From assembly GCF_003863365.1 (NCBI RefSeq), contig NZ_RQXT01000035.1:1-64000 (forward strand): a stretch of DNA of 64,000 nucleotides. Direction: 5' to 3'. Positions 26,114 through 35,037 of the stretch are shown here, piece after piece. The position numbers and the translations under genes were made by a program. A model generated the notes under the pieces. It saw nothing but the letters and a program-made list of their open reading frames with translations, did not search any database and was not told where the DNA came from. Source of the stretch: Mesorhizobium tamadayense. Its GTDB lineage: Bacteria; Pseudomonadota; Alphaproteobacteria; Rhizobiales; Rhizobiaceae. Position 1 is the first letter of the stretch. Each line of letters begins with the position of its first letter.

Positions 26114-26209
26114 ACCCACGCTTGTCGTCGTGTCAAGACCGACGCTTGCCGTCATGTCGGGACCGACGCTCCCAGTCGTGTCCTGACCGACGCGTTTCCT
26201 GTCTCCGGC
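26114..26209 (+). repeat. four tandem 24-bp repeats
   Basis: Units start at 26114, 26138, 26162 and 26186. Each begins ACCGACGC (ACCCACGC in the first) and is 24 bp. If translated in the 26063 frame they encode eight-residue repeats THACRRVK, TDACRHVG, TDAPSRVL and TDAFPVSG. Similarity decays to the right. The length, a multiple of three, is notable, but coding is not proven. Confidence 0.7.
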
Positions 26210-26272
26210 CGAATGCCGGAGATCGAGTTCGTGTCACCCTTTTTAACGCATTTGCACATGGAGGTCGGACCG

Positions 26273-26689
26273 ATGTTCGATCCATTCAGAATACCCGGCT
26301 CGAGAAGCCTGCACGAGCGCAAGATGGCGACCTGGGCGCTGCTGATCGGCGAGACCTACTCGTCGGCGGTGCACGCGGAGGAGCGCCGGCGTCCGCATCG
26401 TGGCATGCTGCCGGACGTCGATTTCTCGTGCGCCGTGCCCGACCACAGCCGGCCTTCGCTGGTGCGCCGTGTCGCAAGGCTGCTTCGCCCGGCCGGCAAA
26501 ACGCGGACTGGCGACAGCTTTTCGTCAGGAAGTTCGGTGCCGTCAGCATCCTCCGGCGAGCCTGTCGGCGAAAAGCCCGCGACACCCTATATTGCGCGAA
26601 GCAGGGCCGGCGATTCAGATGATTCCGTATCGCCGGCCCGTCGCGCCGCGCGGCAGGGGACGCTTGCTCATCAATCCCGCGCCGCGTGA
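26273..26689 (+). CDS. uncharacterised 138-residue protein
   Basis: The start at 26273 has GGAGG at 26260-26264, and codon use over the first ~90 codons is strongly GC3-biased like its neighbours. The protein starts MFDPFRIPGSRSLHERKMAT, then WALLIGETYSSAVHAEERRR, and has a serine-rich, probably disordered C-terminal third. No membrane segment or known domain is present. The ABC exporter gene starts 27 bp after its stop, so they may share a transcript. An alternative start at 26063 would add the tandem-repeat segment. Confidence 0.5.
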   Translation: MFDPFRIPGSRSLHERKMATWALLIGETYSSAVHAEERRRPHRGMLPDVDFSCAVPDHSRPSLVRRVARLLRPAGKTRTGDSFSSGSSVPSASSGEPVGEKPATPYIARSRAGDSDDSVSPARRAARQGTLAHQSRAA

Positions 26690-26715
26690 GCGCATAGACA
26701 AGTCGAGTGCCTGGG

Positions 26716-28596
26716 ATGTTCCGCTGGTTTGAAAACAAGCTCGATCCGTTTCCCGCCGCGGAGCCGGTCGAGCCGCCGAAGACGCTGGTCGCCTTCTGCG
26801 TGCATTATACGCGCGGCGCTTGGCCCTATATCCTCCTCGACGCCGTGCTGGTGACCGCGATCGCCTTCACCGAAGTGTGGATGTTCGGCTTCATGGGGCG
26901 CATCGTCGACTGGCTGTCGGCGCAGAACCGCGAAACCTTCCTTGAGACCGAGAGCTGGAAGCTCGGCGGCATGGCTTTCGTCGTGCTGTTCGCGCTGCCA
27001 GGCACGGTGTGGCTGCATTCGCTGCTCAACCAGCAGACGCTGATGGGCAATTACCCGATGCGTATCCGCTGGCAGGTGCATCGCTACCTGCTCAAGCAGT
27101 CGATGGCCTTCTACCAGGACGAGTTCGCCGGCCGCATCGCCACAAAGCTGATGCAGACCGCGCTCGCCGTGCGCGAATGCGTCATCAAGCTGATCGACGT
27201 CCTCAACTACGTCATCGTCTATTTCCTCGGCATGCTGTTCATCGTCGGCTCGGCCGACTGGCGGCTGGCGGCGCCGCTCGCCGTCTGGCTGGTCGGCTAT
27301 ATCGTGCTCTTGCGCTTTTTCATCCCCCGGCTCGGCAAGGTCGGCGAGGAACAGGCCAATGCGCGCTCGACCATGACCGGCCGCGTCGTCGACAGCTACA
27401 CTAACATCCAGACGGTGAAGCTGTTTTCACACGCGCGCCGCGAGGCAACCTTCGCCAAGGAAGGCATGGCGGGCTTCCTCGATACCGTCTACCGCTCGAT
27501 GCGCCTGGTGACGGTGCTTTACGGCCTGCTCTACATCCTGAATTCGCTGCTCCTGTTCTCCGTGACGGCAATCTCGCTTTGGCTGTGGCTGGGCGAGGCG
27601 GTGACGATCGGCGCCGTCGCCGTGGTTATCGGCCTGGTGCTCAGAATGTGGGGCATGTCGCAGTGGATCATGTGGGAGATGTCGGGCCTGTTCGAGAACA
27701 TCGGCACGGTGCAGGACGGCATCCAGTCGATCTCGCTGCCGCGCCTGGTCGAGGACCGACCCGGCGCCAGGGACATCGCCGTCAGCCATGGCGAGATCCG
27801 CTTCGAGGACATCCGCTTCCACTACGGCAAGCAGAAGGGGGTCATCGAGAACCTGTCGCTCACCGTGAAACCTGGCGAGAAGGTCGGCATCGTCGGCCGT
27901 TCCGGCGCCGGCAAGTCGACGCTGGTCAATCTGTTGCTGCGCTTCTACGACCTGGAAAGCGGCAGGATACTCATCGACGGCCAGGAGATCGCCGCGGTGA
28001 CGCAGGATTCGCTGCGCGCGCAGATCGGCATGGTGACGCAGGACACATCGCTGCTGCACCGGTCGGTGCGCGACAACATCCTCTACGGCCGACCTGACGC
28101 GACCGACGAGATGTTGCTCGAGGCGGCGCGGCGGGCGGAGGCGCTCGATTTCATCGACGGGCTTTCGGACCACAACGGCCGCAAGGGATTCGACGCCCAT
28201 GTCGGCGACCGCGGCGTCAAATTGTCCGGCGGCCAGCGGCAGCGCGTCGCCATTGCCCGCGTTATGCTGAAGGACGCGCCGATCCTGATCCTCGACGAGG
28301 CGACCTCGGCGCTCGATTCGGAAGCCGAGGCGGCGATCCAGGAGAACCTTTACAAGCTGATGCAGGGCAAGACCGTCATCGCCATCGCGCATCGGCTGTC
28401 GACCATCGCCGCGATGGACAGGCTCGTCGTCTTGGACAAGGGCCGTGTCATCGAGGAAGGGTCGCATGAGCAGCTCGTCGCCAGGGGCGGGCTCTATGCC
28501 CAGCTCTGGCAGCGCCAGTCGGGCGGCTTCCTGCTCGACGACGTTTCGGCCGAGGCCGCCAACGACGCAATCGCCAAGGGTGAAGCCGCGGAATGA
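26716..28596 (+). CDS. ABC exporter, fused permease and ATPase (first of a pair)
   Basis: A 626-residue half-transporter. Residues ~20-330 hold six transmembrane helices with the cytoplasmic coupling helix around EFAGRIATKLMQTALAVRE. Residues ~365-600 are an ATPase with Walker A GRSGAGKSTLV, the signature LSGGQRQRVAIARV, and Walker B ILILDEATSALDSEAE with the catalytic glutamate. The H-loop is AIAHRLSTIAAMD. The stop overlaps the start of the paralogous next gene (ATGATGA). They probably form a heterodimeric exporter of lipid, peptide or drug type. The ATG at 26716 was chosen over a GTG at 26707. Substrate unknown. Confidence 0.88.
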   Translation: MFRWFENKLDPFPAAEPVEPPKTLVAFCVHYTRGAWPYILLDAVLVTAIAFTEVWMFGFMGRIVDWLSAQNRETFLETESWKLGGMAFVVLFALPGTVWLHSLLNQQTLMGNYPMRIRWQVHRYLLKQSMAFYQDEFAGRIATKLMQTALAVRECVIKLIDVLNYVIVYFLGMLFIVGSADWRLAAPLAVWLVGYIVLLRFFIPRLGKVGEEQANARSTMTGRVVDSYTNIQTVKLFSHARREATFAKEGMAGFLDTVYRSMRLVTVLYGLLYILNSLLLFSVTAISLWLWLGEAVTIGAVAVVIGLVLRMWGMSQWIMWEMSGLFENIGTVQDGIQSISLPRLVEDRPGARDIAVSHGEIRFEDIRFHYGKQKGVIENLSLTVKPGEKVGIVGRSGAGKSTLVNLLLRFYDLESGRILIDGQEIAAVTQDSLRAQIGMVTQDTSLLHRSVRDNILYGRPDATDEMLLEAARRAEALDFIDGLSDHNGRKGFDAHVGDRGVKLSGGQRQRVAIARVMLKDAPILILDEATSALDSEAEAAIQENLYKLMQGKTVIAIAHRLSTIAAMDRLVVLDKGRVIEEGSHEQLVARGGLYAQLWQRQSGGFLLDDVSAEAANDAIAKGEAAE

Positions 28597-30476
28597 TGAA
28601 GGCCGTCTATCGCTGGTTCGAGCGCTGGGTCTACCCGTTCCGCGAGCCCGCGAACCTCCGGCCACCCGCCAGCGTCGGCGGCTTCCTCTGGCATTATGTC
28701 GGGCAGGCCAAGCTCGCCTTCTTCGCCATGCTGATCATCGGGGGCATCGCGCCGCTGGTCGAGGCCGGGCTATTCTATTTCGTCGGACGGCTGGTCGATA
28801 TTCTCGACCAGCTTCCCGGCGAACGCAGCTGGCACACGCTGTGGACCGCCGCCGGTCCCGAGCTTATGTTCATGGGCGCGGTGGTGCTGATCATCCGCAC
28901 CCTGGTGGTCGGTCTGTCGGCGCTGGTCGATGAGCAGACGATCACGCCCGGCTTCTACAATCTGGTGCGCTGGCAGGCGCACCGGCATGTCTCGCGCCAG
29001 TCCTATGCCTTCTTCCAGAACGATTTCGCCGGCCGCATCGCCACGAAGGTCTGGCAGGCGGGGCAGGCGACGGGCGACCTGATGGAAAGCTTCCTCGAGG
29101 TCGTCTGGTTCATGATCGTCTACACGGTGACGACGCTGGCGCTGGTCGCCGGTCTCGACCTCAGGCTGGCGGTGCTGGTGGTGATCTGGATCACCGCCTT
29201 CGGCTTTCTGGCGAAACTCTATTTGCCGGCGATACGCAAGCATGCCGAGGCGACCGCCGAGGCCGGTTCCATGATCACCGGGCGGATCGTCGATTCCTAT
29301 TCCAATGTGCAGACGCTGAAGCTGTTTTCGGCCGATGGCGACGATCGTTACATCCGCAGCGGCTTCGACATCTATCTCGATGCGCTGCGGCCCTTCACGC
29401 GCCGGCTGACCGGCGTGCGCATGGCGCTGACGATGCTTTCGGGCATCATGATCACAGCGATTGCCGCCTTCGCCATCTACTTGTGGGTCGAAGGCTCGAT
29501 CACGGTCGGCGCCGTCGCCTTCACGCTCTCCCTGGTGCTGAGGCTCAACATGTTGTTTGGCCGGCTGATGATGCAGCTCAACAGTATCCTGAGGAATCTC
29601 GGCGTGCTGGAGAATTCCAAGGCGCTGATAACGCAGCCGCTCGGCTTGAACGACGCGCCGGACGCCAAGGAACTGATGGTTGCCGGCGGCCGCATCGATC
29701 TCAGGAACGTCACCTTCCATTACGGCAAGGGGGCAGGGGTCCTCGACGGTATCGACCTTGTCGTGCGGCCAGGCGAGAAGGTCGGGCTGGTCGGTCCGTC
29801 GGGCGCCGGCAAGACGACGCTCGCGAATCTCATCCTGCGCCTCTACGACCTCGAGGGCGGCAAGATCCTGATCGACGGCCAGGACATCGCTGAGGTCACG
29901 CAGAATTCGCTGCGCGCCAATATCGGCGTGGTCAGCCAGGACACGGCACTCTTCCACCGCTCGCTGCGCGACAACATCAAGCTCGGCATGCCGGACGCGA
30001 CCGACACGCAAGTGATCGCGGCGGCGCGCAAAGCCGAGGCGCATGATTTCATCTTGGGCCTGCGCGACAACCGTGAGCGCGTCGGCTACGAGGCCTATGT
30101 CGGCGAGCGCGGCGTGAAGCTCTCCGGCGGCCAGCGCCAGCGCGTGGCGATCGCCCGCGTCTTCCTGAAGGACGCGCCTATCCTGATCCTCGACGAGGCG
30201 ACCTCGGCGCTCGATTCCGACATCGAGGCGGCGATCCAGGAAAATCTGGCGAGGCTGATGGAAAGCAAGACCGTCATTGCCATCGCGCACCGGCTGTCGA
30301 CGATCGCCGCGCTCGACCGGCTGGTGGTGCTCGACGGCGGGCGCATCGTCGAAGAGGGCACGCATGACGAGCTGGTGGCGCTCGACGGTCTCTATGCGCG
30401 GCTGTGGAAACGGCAGTCCGGCGGCTTCCTGTTCAACGAGGAAAGCGTGCTGGAAGAGACGCGGCCGGCGGAGTAG
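28593..30476 (+). CDS. ABC exporter, fused permease and ATPase (second of a pair)
   Basis: A 627-residue paralogue of the gene before it, translationally coupled by an overlapping start. It has the same domain order: six transmembrane helices with NDFAGRIATKVWQAGQATGD, then an ATPase with Walker A GPSGAGKTTLANL, LSGGQRQRVAIARV and LILDEATSALDSD. Both nucleotide sites keep the catalytic glutamate and the signature, so neither looks degenerate, unlike many heterodimeric exporters. The N-terminus MMKAVYRWFERWVYPFREP matches the first protein's MFRWFENKLDPFP. Substrate unknown. Confidence 0.88.
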   Translation: MMKAVYRWFERWVYPFREPANLRPPASVGGFLWHYVGQAKLAFFAMLIIGGIAPLVEAGLFYFVGRLVDILDQLPGERSWHTLWTAAGPELMFMGAVVLIIRTLVVGLSALVDEQTITPGFYNLVRWQAHRHVSRQSYAFFQNDFAGRIATKVWQAGQATGDLMESFLEVVWFMIVYTVTTLALVAGLDLRLAVLVVIWITAFGFLAKLYLPAIRKHAEATAEAGSMITGRIVDSYSNVQTLKLFSADGDDRYIRSGFDIYLDALRPFTRRLTGVRMALTMLSGIMITAIAAFAIYLWVEGSITVGAVAFTLSLVLRLNMLFGRLMMQLNSILRNLGVLENSKALITQPLGLNDAPDAKELMVAGGRIDLRNVTFHYGKGAGVLDGIDLVVRPGEKVGLVGPSGAGKTTLANLILRLYDLEGGKILIDGQDIAEVTQNSLRANIGVVSQDTALFHRSLRDNIKLGMPDATDTQVIAAARKAEAHDFILGLRDNRERVGYEAYVGERGVKLSGGQRQRVAIARVFLKDAPILILDEATSALDSDIEAAIQENLARLMESKTVIAIAHRLSTIAALDRLVVLDGGRIVEEGTHDELVALDGLYARLWKRQSGGFLFNEESVLEETRPAE

Positions 30477-30485
30477 AACGCGCCT

Positions 30486-30797
30486 ATGTCGGTCAGAATG
30501 CCTTCCAATTTCGGACGATTAGGCGCGCAGGAAAGCGCGCTCGACCTGCTCGGCCACGAAATCCTCGCCGAAAAGGCGGCAGCCCTTGGCCGCGCCGGCC
30601 AGCGAGTCGAGGAAACGCTGGCCAAGCTGCGCGAGAACGGCGAGGGCGAGCATCGCAACCGGCTGCTCAAAGCGGCGGCGGAAGCCGTTCATGGCTATTT
30701 CATCCAGCGCGAGCTCTGCGGGCTGCGCAAGCATGACGCCGTGATCCGCGAATACAACATCCCGAGGGCGGTGCTGGTCAGGCTCGGCGCAAGCTGA
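30486..30797 (+). CDS. small helical protein, DUF6665-like
   Basis: A 103-residue helical protein: ESALDLLGHEILAEKAAALGRAG is followed by AAAEAVHGYFIQRELCGLR and REYNIPRAVLVRLG. This order resembles DUF6665 proteins of Rhizobiales, recognised from memory and not verified. It is cytoplasmic, with no membrane segment. It starts 9 bp after the ABC exporter stop and is probably co-transcribed. Function unknown. Confidence 0.7.
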   Translation: MSVRMPSNFGRLGAQESALDLLGHEILAEKAAALGRAGQRVEETLAKLRENGEGEHRNRLLKAAAEAVHGYFIQRELCGLRKHDAVIREYNIPRAVLVRLGAS

Positions 30798-30798
30798 G

Positions 30799-31143
30799 CT
30801 ACTCCAGCCATTCGGTGATGAAGCTGCCGTTCTCGTGGATGTCGGTGGTCTCGAGCGGACCGGGGCCGAGATTGGTGAATTTGTGCGGCGTGCCGGGCGG
30901 CACGATGAGGATCTGGCCGGCCGAAGCCTCGATTTCCCGGTCGCCGACCGTGAACAGGCCGATGCCGGAGCGGATGATGAAGATCTCCGCATAAGGGTGC
31001 TTGTGCAGGCGCGGGCCGCCGCCGATTCCCGGCACGTAGTTGAAGATCAGGCAGCTTCTGGAGCCGAAGGGCCCGCATTGCAGCTCACCTTGCCAGCGGT
31101 CGGGGGCTTCCGCCCATTTGTCGCGGTCGATGACATGCGCCAT
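30799..31143 (-). CDS. cupin domain-containing protein
   Basis: A 114-residue single cupin barrel. Motif 1 is HKHPYAEIFIIRSG, with histidines and a glutamate, and motif 2 is PPGTPHKFTNLGPG. A metal-binding site is therefore likely. The start at 31143 (MAHVIDRDKWAEAP) was chosen because the longer frame to 31314 has no support. It is convergent with the DUF6665-like gene, with stops almost touching (30797 and 30799). Enzymatic or sensory role unknown. Confidence 0.82.
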   Translation of the reverse strand: MAHVIDRDKWAEAPDRWQGELQCGPFGSRSCLIFNYVPGIGGGPRLHKHPYAEIFIIRSGIGLFTVGDREIEASAGQILIVPPGTPHKFTNLGPGPLETTDIHENGSFITEWLE

Positions 31144-31455
31144 GGCTCGACAATAGACCGGGCCAGCCGCCACTGTCGAGGCAAACCAGGACCCAGCTTG
31201 GCCTATGATTTCGCGCCGTTTTGTGGTCTCGGGCAGCCTGCCGAAGGGGCGGCTGCCGATGCTGCGGCGCGTGCCCGCGACAATCTGCCCTTGTGCCTTC
31301 ACCCGACTGGACAAAAACGGGCTTCACGCATAAACCCAACTCCAAATGCCGGAGGAATTCGCTAGCCTGTTCGCCATGCGCTGTCGGGCCGGCGCGATTG
31401 AGCGGGGACAAGGCTCGGCCGCCGGCACGGAAAGAGGCGAAAGGATCAGGCACCC
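31144..31455. other. divergent intergenic region before petABC
   Basis: 312 bp between the start of the cupin gene and the start of petA. It must hold the petABC promoter. I see no convincing sigma-70 or FNR-like element, RNA gene or repeat. Confidence 0.4.
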
Positions 31456-32016
31456 GTGAGCGCAACCGAAATCCACGATCCCAACCGTCGCGATTTTCTC
31501 TATATCGCCACCGGCATGGCCGGCGTGGTCGGCGCAGGGGCCGTCGCCTGGCCGTTCATCGACCAGATGCGCCCGGACGCCTCGACGCTGGCGCTGGCCT
31601 CGGTCGAAGTCGATGTCTCCTCGCTCCAGCCGGGCAGCTCGCTGGTCGTCAAATGGCGCGGCAAGCCGGTCGTGGTGCGCAACCGCACCGAGAAGGAAAT
31701 GAAGGACGGCGAGGCGGTCAGCCTCAACGACCTCAAGGACCCGATCGCCCGCAACGCCAACCTGCCCTCAGACGCGGCGGCGACCGACGCCAACCGTACC
31801 ACGCCCGGCAAGGAAGCCTGGATGGTCATGGTGCAGGTCTGCACCCATCTCGGCTGCATCCCGCTCGGCCAGGAGGGCGATTTCGGCGGCTGGTTCTGCC
31901 CGTGCCACGGCTCGCAGTACGATACCGCCGGCCGCATCCGCAAAGGCCCGGCGCCCGAGAACATGGCGATCCCGGTCTACCAGTTCATTTCCGACACCAA
32001 GATCCGTATCGGCTGA
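31456..32016 (+). CDS. petA: ubiquinol-cytochrome c reductase Rieske iron-sulfur subunit
   Basis: A 186-residue Rieske protein of the cytochrome bc1 complex. The N-terminal Tat-type signal-anchor has RRDFLYIATGMAGVVG, and the [2Fe-2S] ligands are in CTHLGC (C129, H131, C134) and CPCHGS (C148, C150, H151). The start is GTG with AAGGA upstream. It is the first gene of petABC, 17 bp before petB. The protein shuttles electrons from quinol to cytochrome c1 on the periplasmic side of the inner membrane. Confidence 0.96.
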   Translation: MSATEIHDPNRRDFLYIATGMAGVVGAGAVAWPFIDQMRPDASTLALASVEVDVSSLQPGSSLVVKWRGKPVVVRNRTEKEMKDGEAVSLNDLKDPIARNANLPSDAAATDANRTTPGKEAWMVMVQVCTHLGCIPLGQEGDFGGWFCPCHGSQYDTAGRIRKGPAPENMAIPVYQFISDTKIRIG

Positions 32017-32033
32017 GGCAGGGGGATATTTCG

Positions 32034-33338
32034 ATGAGCGAGGGACACTCCACCTACACGCCGAAGACCGGCATCGGACGCTGGGTCGACGCCCGCATGC
32101 CGCTGCCGAGGCTGGTCTATGACAGCTTCGTCGCCTATCCGGTGCCGCGCAACCTCAACTACATGTGGACGTTCGGCGGCATCCTGTCGATCATGCTGGC
32201 CGCGCAGATCCTGACCGGCATCGTGCTGGCCATGCACTACACGTCCGACAGCAATCTCGCCTTCGATTCGGTCGAGAAGATCATGCGCGACGTGAATTCG
32301 GGATGGCTGTTGCGCTATCTCCATTCCAATGGCGCCTCCTTCTTCTTCGTCGCCGTCTACATCCACATCTTCCGCGGCCTGTTCTACGGCTCCTACAAGG
32401 CGCCGCGCGAGCTGCTGTGGATCCTCGGTTGCATAATCTACCTGCTGATGATGGCCACCGGCTTCATGGGCTACGTGCTGCCCTGGGGACAGATGAGCTT
32501 CTGGGGCGCCACCGTGATCACCGGCTTCTTCACCGCCATCCCGCTGGTCGGCGACTGGATTCAGCAGCTTTTGCTCGGCGGCTTCGCCGTCGACAACCCG
32601 ACGCTGAACCGCTTCTTCGCACTGCATTACCTGTTGCCGTTCATGATCGCCGGCGTCGTCGTGCTGCACATCTGGGCGCTGCATGTCGTCGGCCAGTCGA
32701 ACCCGACCGGCATCGAGGTCAAGTCGAAGACCGACACCGTCGCCTTCACGCCTTACGCGACCATCAAGGACGCTTTCGGCATGATCGTGTTCCTGTTCAT
32801 TTTCGCCTATTTCGTCTTCTACCTGCCGAACTATCTCGGCCACCCGGACAACTACACGGTCGCCAACCCGCTGAAGACGCCGGCCCACATCGTTCCGGAA
32901 TGGTACTTCCTGCCGTTCTACGCGATCCTGCGCGCCATCACCTTCAACATCGGGCCGATCAATTCCAAGCTCGGTGGCGTGCTGTGCATGTTCGGCGCCA
33001 TCGCCATGCTGTTCCTGGTGCCGTGGCTCGACACCTCCAAGGTGCGCTCGGCGGTCTACCGGCCCTGGTACAAGCTGTTCTTCTGGCTGTTCGTGGCCGA
33101 CGCCATCCTGCTTGGATGGCTGGGTTCGCAGCCGGCCGAAGGCAGCTACGTGTTCATGGCGCAGATGGCGACGCTGTTCTACTTCGCGTTCTTCCTGGTC
33201 GTCATGCCGGTGCTCGGCCTGATCGAGACGCCGCGGCGCCTGCCGAACTCGATCACCGAGGCGGTGCTTGAAAAGAAAAACAAGGGGGCCGGCGGGCGTC
33301 CGGCAGGCGCGGTGAGCGCGCCGGAAACCAAGGGCTGA
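32034..33338 (+). CDS. petB: cytochrome b of the bc1 complex
   Basis: A 434-residue integral membrane subunit binding haems bL and bH. It shows the haem histidines in RYLHSNGASFFFVAVYIHIF and HYLLPFMIAGVVVLHIWALHVVG, the Qo-site PEWYFLPFYAILRAI, and eight hydrophobic helices. The first part corresponds to MSEGHSTYTPKTGIGRWVD; a longer open frame back to 31221 is the petA region out of frame. It is the middle gene of petABC. Confidence 0.96.
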   Translation: MSEGHSTYTPKTGIGRWVDARMPLPRLVYDSFVAYPVPRNLNYMWTFGGILSIMLAAQILTGIVLAMHYTSDSNLAFDSVEKIMRDVNSGWLLRYLHSNGASFFFVAVYIHIFRGLFYGSYKAPRELLWILGCIIYLLMMATGFMGYVLPWGQMSFWGATVITGFFTAIPLVGDWIQQLLLGGFAVDNPTLNRFFALHYLLPFMIAGVVVLHIWALHVVGQSNPTGIEVKSKTDTVAFTPYATIKDAFGMIVFLFIFAYFVFYLPNYLGHPDNYTVANPLKTPAHIVPEWYFLPFYAILRAITFNIGPINSKLGGVLCMFGAIAMLFLVPWLDTSKVRSAVYRPWYKLFFWLFVADAILLGWLGSQPAEGSYVFMAQMATLFYFAFFLVVMPVLGLIETPRRLPNSITEAVLEKKNKGAGGRPAGAVSAPETKG

Positions 33339-33357
33339 GAATCTGAGGGGATTTGGC

Positions 33358-34230
33358 ATGAAGAAGATTCTCACCTCGCTGGCGCTGTTCGGCCTTGTGG
33401 CTGCCGGCGCTGCGGCCGCATGCATTGGGGCCGCCTCCGCCCAGGAGGGCCACGCCGAGGCCGCGCCGACGCATTTCCCGATCAACGAGCCGAAGGAGAT
33501 GGACTGGACCTTTGCCGGCCCGTTCGGCACCTATGACAAGGCCCAGCTCCAACGCGGGTTGAAGGTTTACAAGGAAGTCTGCTCGGCCTGCCACTCGATG
33601 AACCTGGTGGCGTTCCGCACGCTGGAAGGGCTCGGCTATTCGGAGGCGCAGATCAAGACGCTTGCCGCCGAATACACCATCCATGACGGCCCGAACGATG
33701 CCGGCGACATGTTCGACCGGCCGGGCAAGCCGTCGGATCACTTCCCGGCGCCGTTCCCGAACGAGCAGGCGGCCGCCGCCGCCAATGGGGGCGCTGCGCC
33801 GCCCGACATGTCGCTGCTCGCCAAGGCGCGCGGCGTCGAGCGCGGCTTCCCGCGCTTCGTCTTCGATATCTTCACCCAGTACGCCCAGGGCGGTCCGGAC
33901 TACATCCACTCGCTCTTGACCGGCTACGACCAGACGCCGCCGGCCGGCATGGTGATCCCGGAAGGCACGCACTACAATCCGTACTTCTTGTCCGGCGTGT
34001 CGCTGAAGATGCCGAAGCCGCTTTCGGACGGCCAGGTGACCTATGACGACGGCTCGCCGCAGACGGTCGACCAGTATTCGCGCGACGTCGCGGCCTTCCT
34101 GATGTGGGCCGCCGAGCCGCATCTCGAAGAGCGCAAGAAGACCGGCTTCCGCGTGCTGGTGTTCCTGCTTCTGTTCGGCGCCCTGGTCTACATGACCAAG
34201 CGCAAGGTGTGGGCCGACGTGGCGCACTGA
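33358..34230 (+). CDS. petC: cytochrome c1
   Basis: A 290-residue cytochrome c1. The signal peptide is MKKILTSLALFGLVAAG, cut after ASAQ. The c-type haem site CSACHS is at residues 75-80, and the typical MSLLAKARGVERG and MPKPLSDGQVTYDDG follow. A single C-terminal transmembrane anchor (VLVFLLLFGALVYMTKRKVW) holds it in the inner membrane. It accepts electrons from the Rieske protein. It is the last gene of petABC and is followed by a terminator hairpin. Confidence 0.96.
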   Translation: MKKILTSLALFGLVAAGAAAACIGAASAQEGHAEAAPTHFPINEPKEMDWTFAGPFGTYDKAQLQRGLKVYKEVCSACHSMNLVAFRTLEGLGYSEAQIKTLAAEYTIHDGPNDAGDMFDRPGKPSDHFPAPFPNEQAAAAANGGAAPPDMSLLAKARGVERGFPRFVFDIFTQYAQGGPDYIHSLLTGYDQTPPAGMVIPEGTHYNPYFLSGVSLKMPKPLSDGQVTYDDGSPQTVDQYSRDVAAFLMWAAEPHLEERKKTGFRVLVFLLLFGALVYMTKRKVWADVAH

Positions 34231-34255
34231 GCCCGGTGGCTTCCGAGAAAAATGC

Positions 34256-34283
34256 AAGGGCGCCGAAGGGCGCCCTTTTCTTT
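34256..34283 (+). terminator. intrinsic terminator after petABC
   Basis: AAGGGCGCC and GGCGCCCTT form a perfect 9-bp stem around a four-base loop, followed by TTCTTTT. It lies 26 bp after the petC stop and before apt. Confidence 0.85.
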
Positions 34284-34329
34284 TCGGCCGCTTGCCGGCA
34301 AAACTGTGCGGCAACGGATCAACCGCGCC

Positions 34330-34875
34330 ATGAACTCCTCCCTCGAAGACACTCTGCTTGCCGCGATCCGCACCATCCCGGACTATCCTAAACCCGGCAT
34401 CCTGTTTCGCGACATCACCACGCTGCTTGGCGACGCGCGCGCCTTCCGCCGCGCCATCGACGAGCTGGTGCATCCTTATGCCGGGCTGAAGATCGACAAG
34501 ATCGCCGGCATCGAGGCGCGCGGCTTCATCCTGGGTGGCGCCGTGGCGCATCAGCTTTCCGCGGGCTTCGTGCCGATCCGCAAGAAGGGCAAGCTGCCCT
34601 ATGAGACGGTGCGCGTTGCCTATAGCCTCGAATACGGGCTGGACGAGATGGAGATGCACAAGGACGGCGTCTCGCCAGGCGAGAAGGTGATCCTTGTCGA
34701 CGATCTGATCGCCACAGGCGGCACGGCGGAAGCGGCGGTGAGGCTCTTGCGCCAGATCGGCGCCGACATCGTCGCCGCCTGCTTCGTCATCGACCTGCCG
34801 GATCTCGGCGGGCGAAAGAAGTTGGAAGCGCTCGGCGTGCCGGTGCGGACGCTTATCGGATTCGAGGGGCATTAG
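34330..34875 (+). CDS. apt: adenine phosphoribosyltransferase
   Basis: A 181-residue type I PRTase that salvages adenine to AMP using PRPP. It has the PRPP loop VILVDDLIATGGTAEA and the family segments DYPKPGILFRDITTLL and GIEARGFILGGAVA. The start at 34330 (MNSSLEDTLLAAIRTIPDYP) fits the family; the open frame to 34252 covers the petC terminator. It is probably transcribed separately from petABC or by read-through. Confidence 0.95.
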   Translation: MNSSLEDTLLAAIRTIPDYPKPGILFRDITTLLGDARAFRRAIDELVHPYAGLKIDKIAGIEARGFILGGAVAHQLSAGFVPIRKKGKLPYETVRVAYSLEYGLDEMEMHKDGVSPGEKVILVDDLIATGGTAEAAVRLLRQIGADIVAACFVIDLPDLGGRKKLEALGVPVRTLIGFEGH

Positions 34876-34876
34876 C

Positions 34877-35036
34877 TCTTCTCCCTCGCCCCGTTTACGG
34901 GGAGAGGGAAGCGGAGCGAGCAACGCGAGCGGAGCAGGGTGAGGGGTAAGCGCGATCGTCGAGTTTGAGACATCATCGCTGGCGCCGCCCCTCATCCGCC
35001 CTTCGGGCACCTTCTCCCCGTGAACGGGGAGAAGGA
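34877..35036. repeat. ~150-bp inverted-repeat intergenic element (copy 2)
   Basis: The same end sequences as the copy at 10775-10925: CTCCCTCGCCCCGTTTACGG on the left and CTTCTCCCCGTGAACGGGG on the right, with GCAGGGTGAGGGGT and CCCCTCATCCGCCC as inner arms. The centre differs. It lies between the convergent apt and MaoC-like genes, and its right end touches the MaoC stop. Confidence 0.8.
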
Positions 35037-35037
35037 A

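Larger units (their letters stand above)
25779..26272. other. 494-bp region without a confident gene
   Basis: The region between trmL and a small plus-strand gene holds a possible 25-codon ORF with a very strong Shine-Dalgarno and four tandem 24-bp repeats (both listed separately). A longer open frame from the ATG at 26063, which has GAAGGA upstream, runs through the repeats into the next gene, but its codon use before ~26258 is atypical. No promoter or RNA gene is evident. Confidence 0.6.

Noticed and set aside
26114..26209. A CRISPR-like array
   Set aside because: The repeats are contiguous 24-bp units without spacers and no cas genes are present.
31221..33338. A 705-residue cytochrome b with a long N-terminus
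   Set aside because: The first 271 codons are the petA region in another frame; petB begins at 32034.
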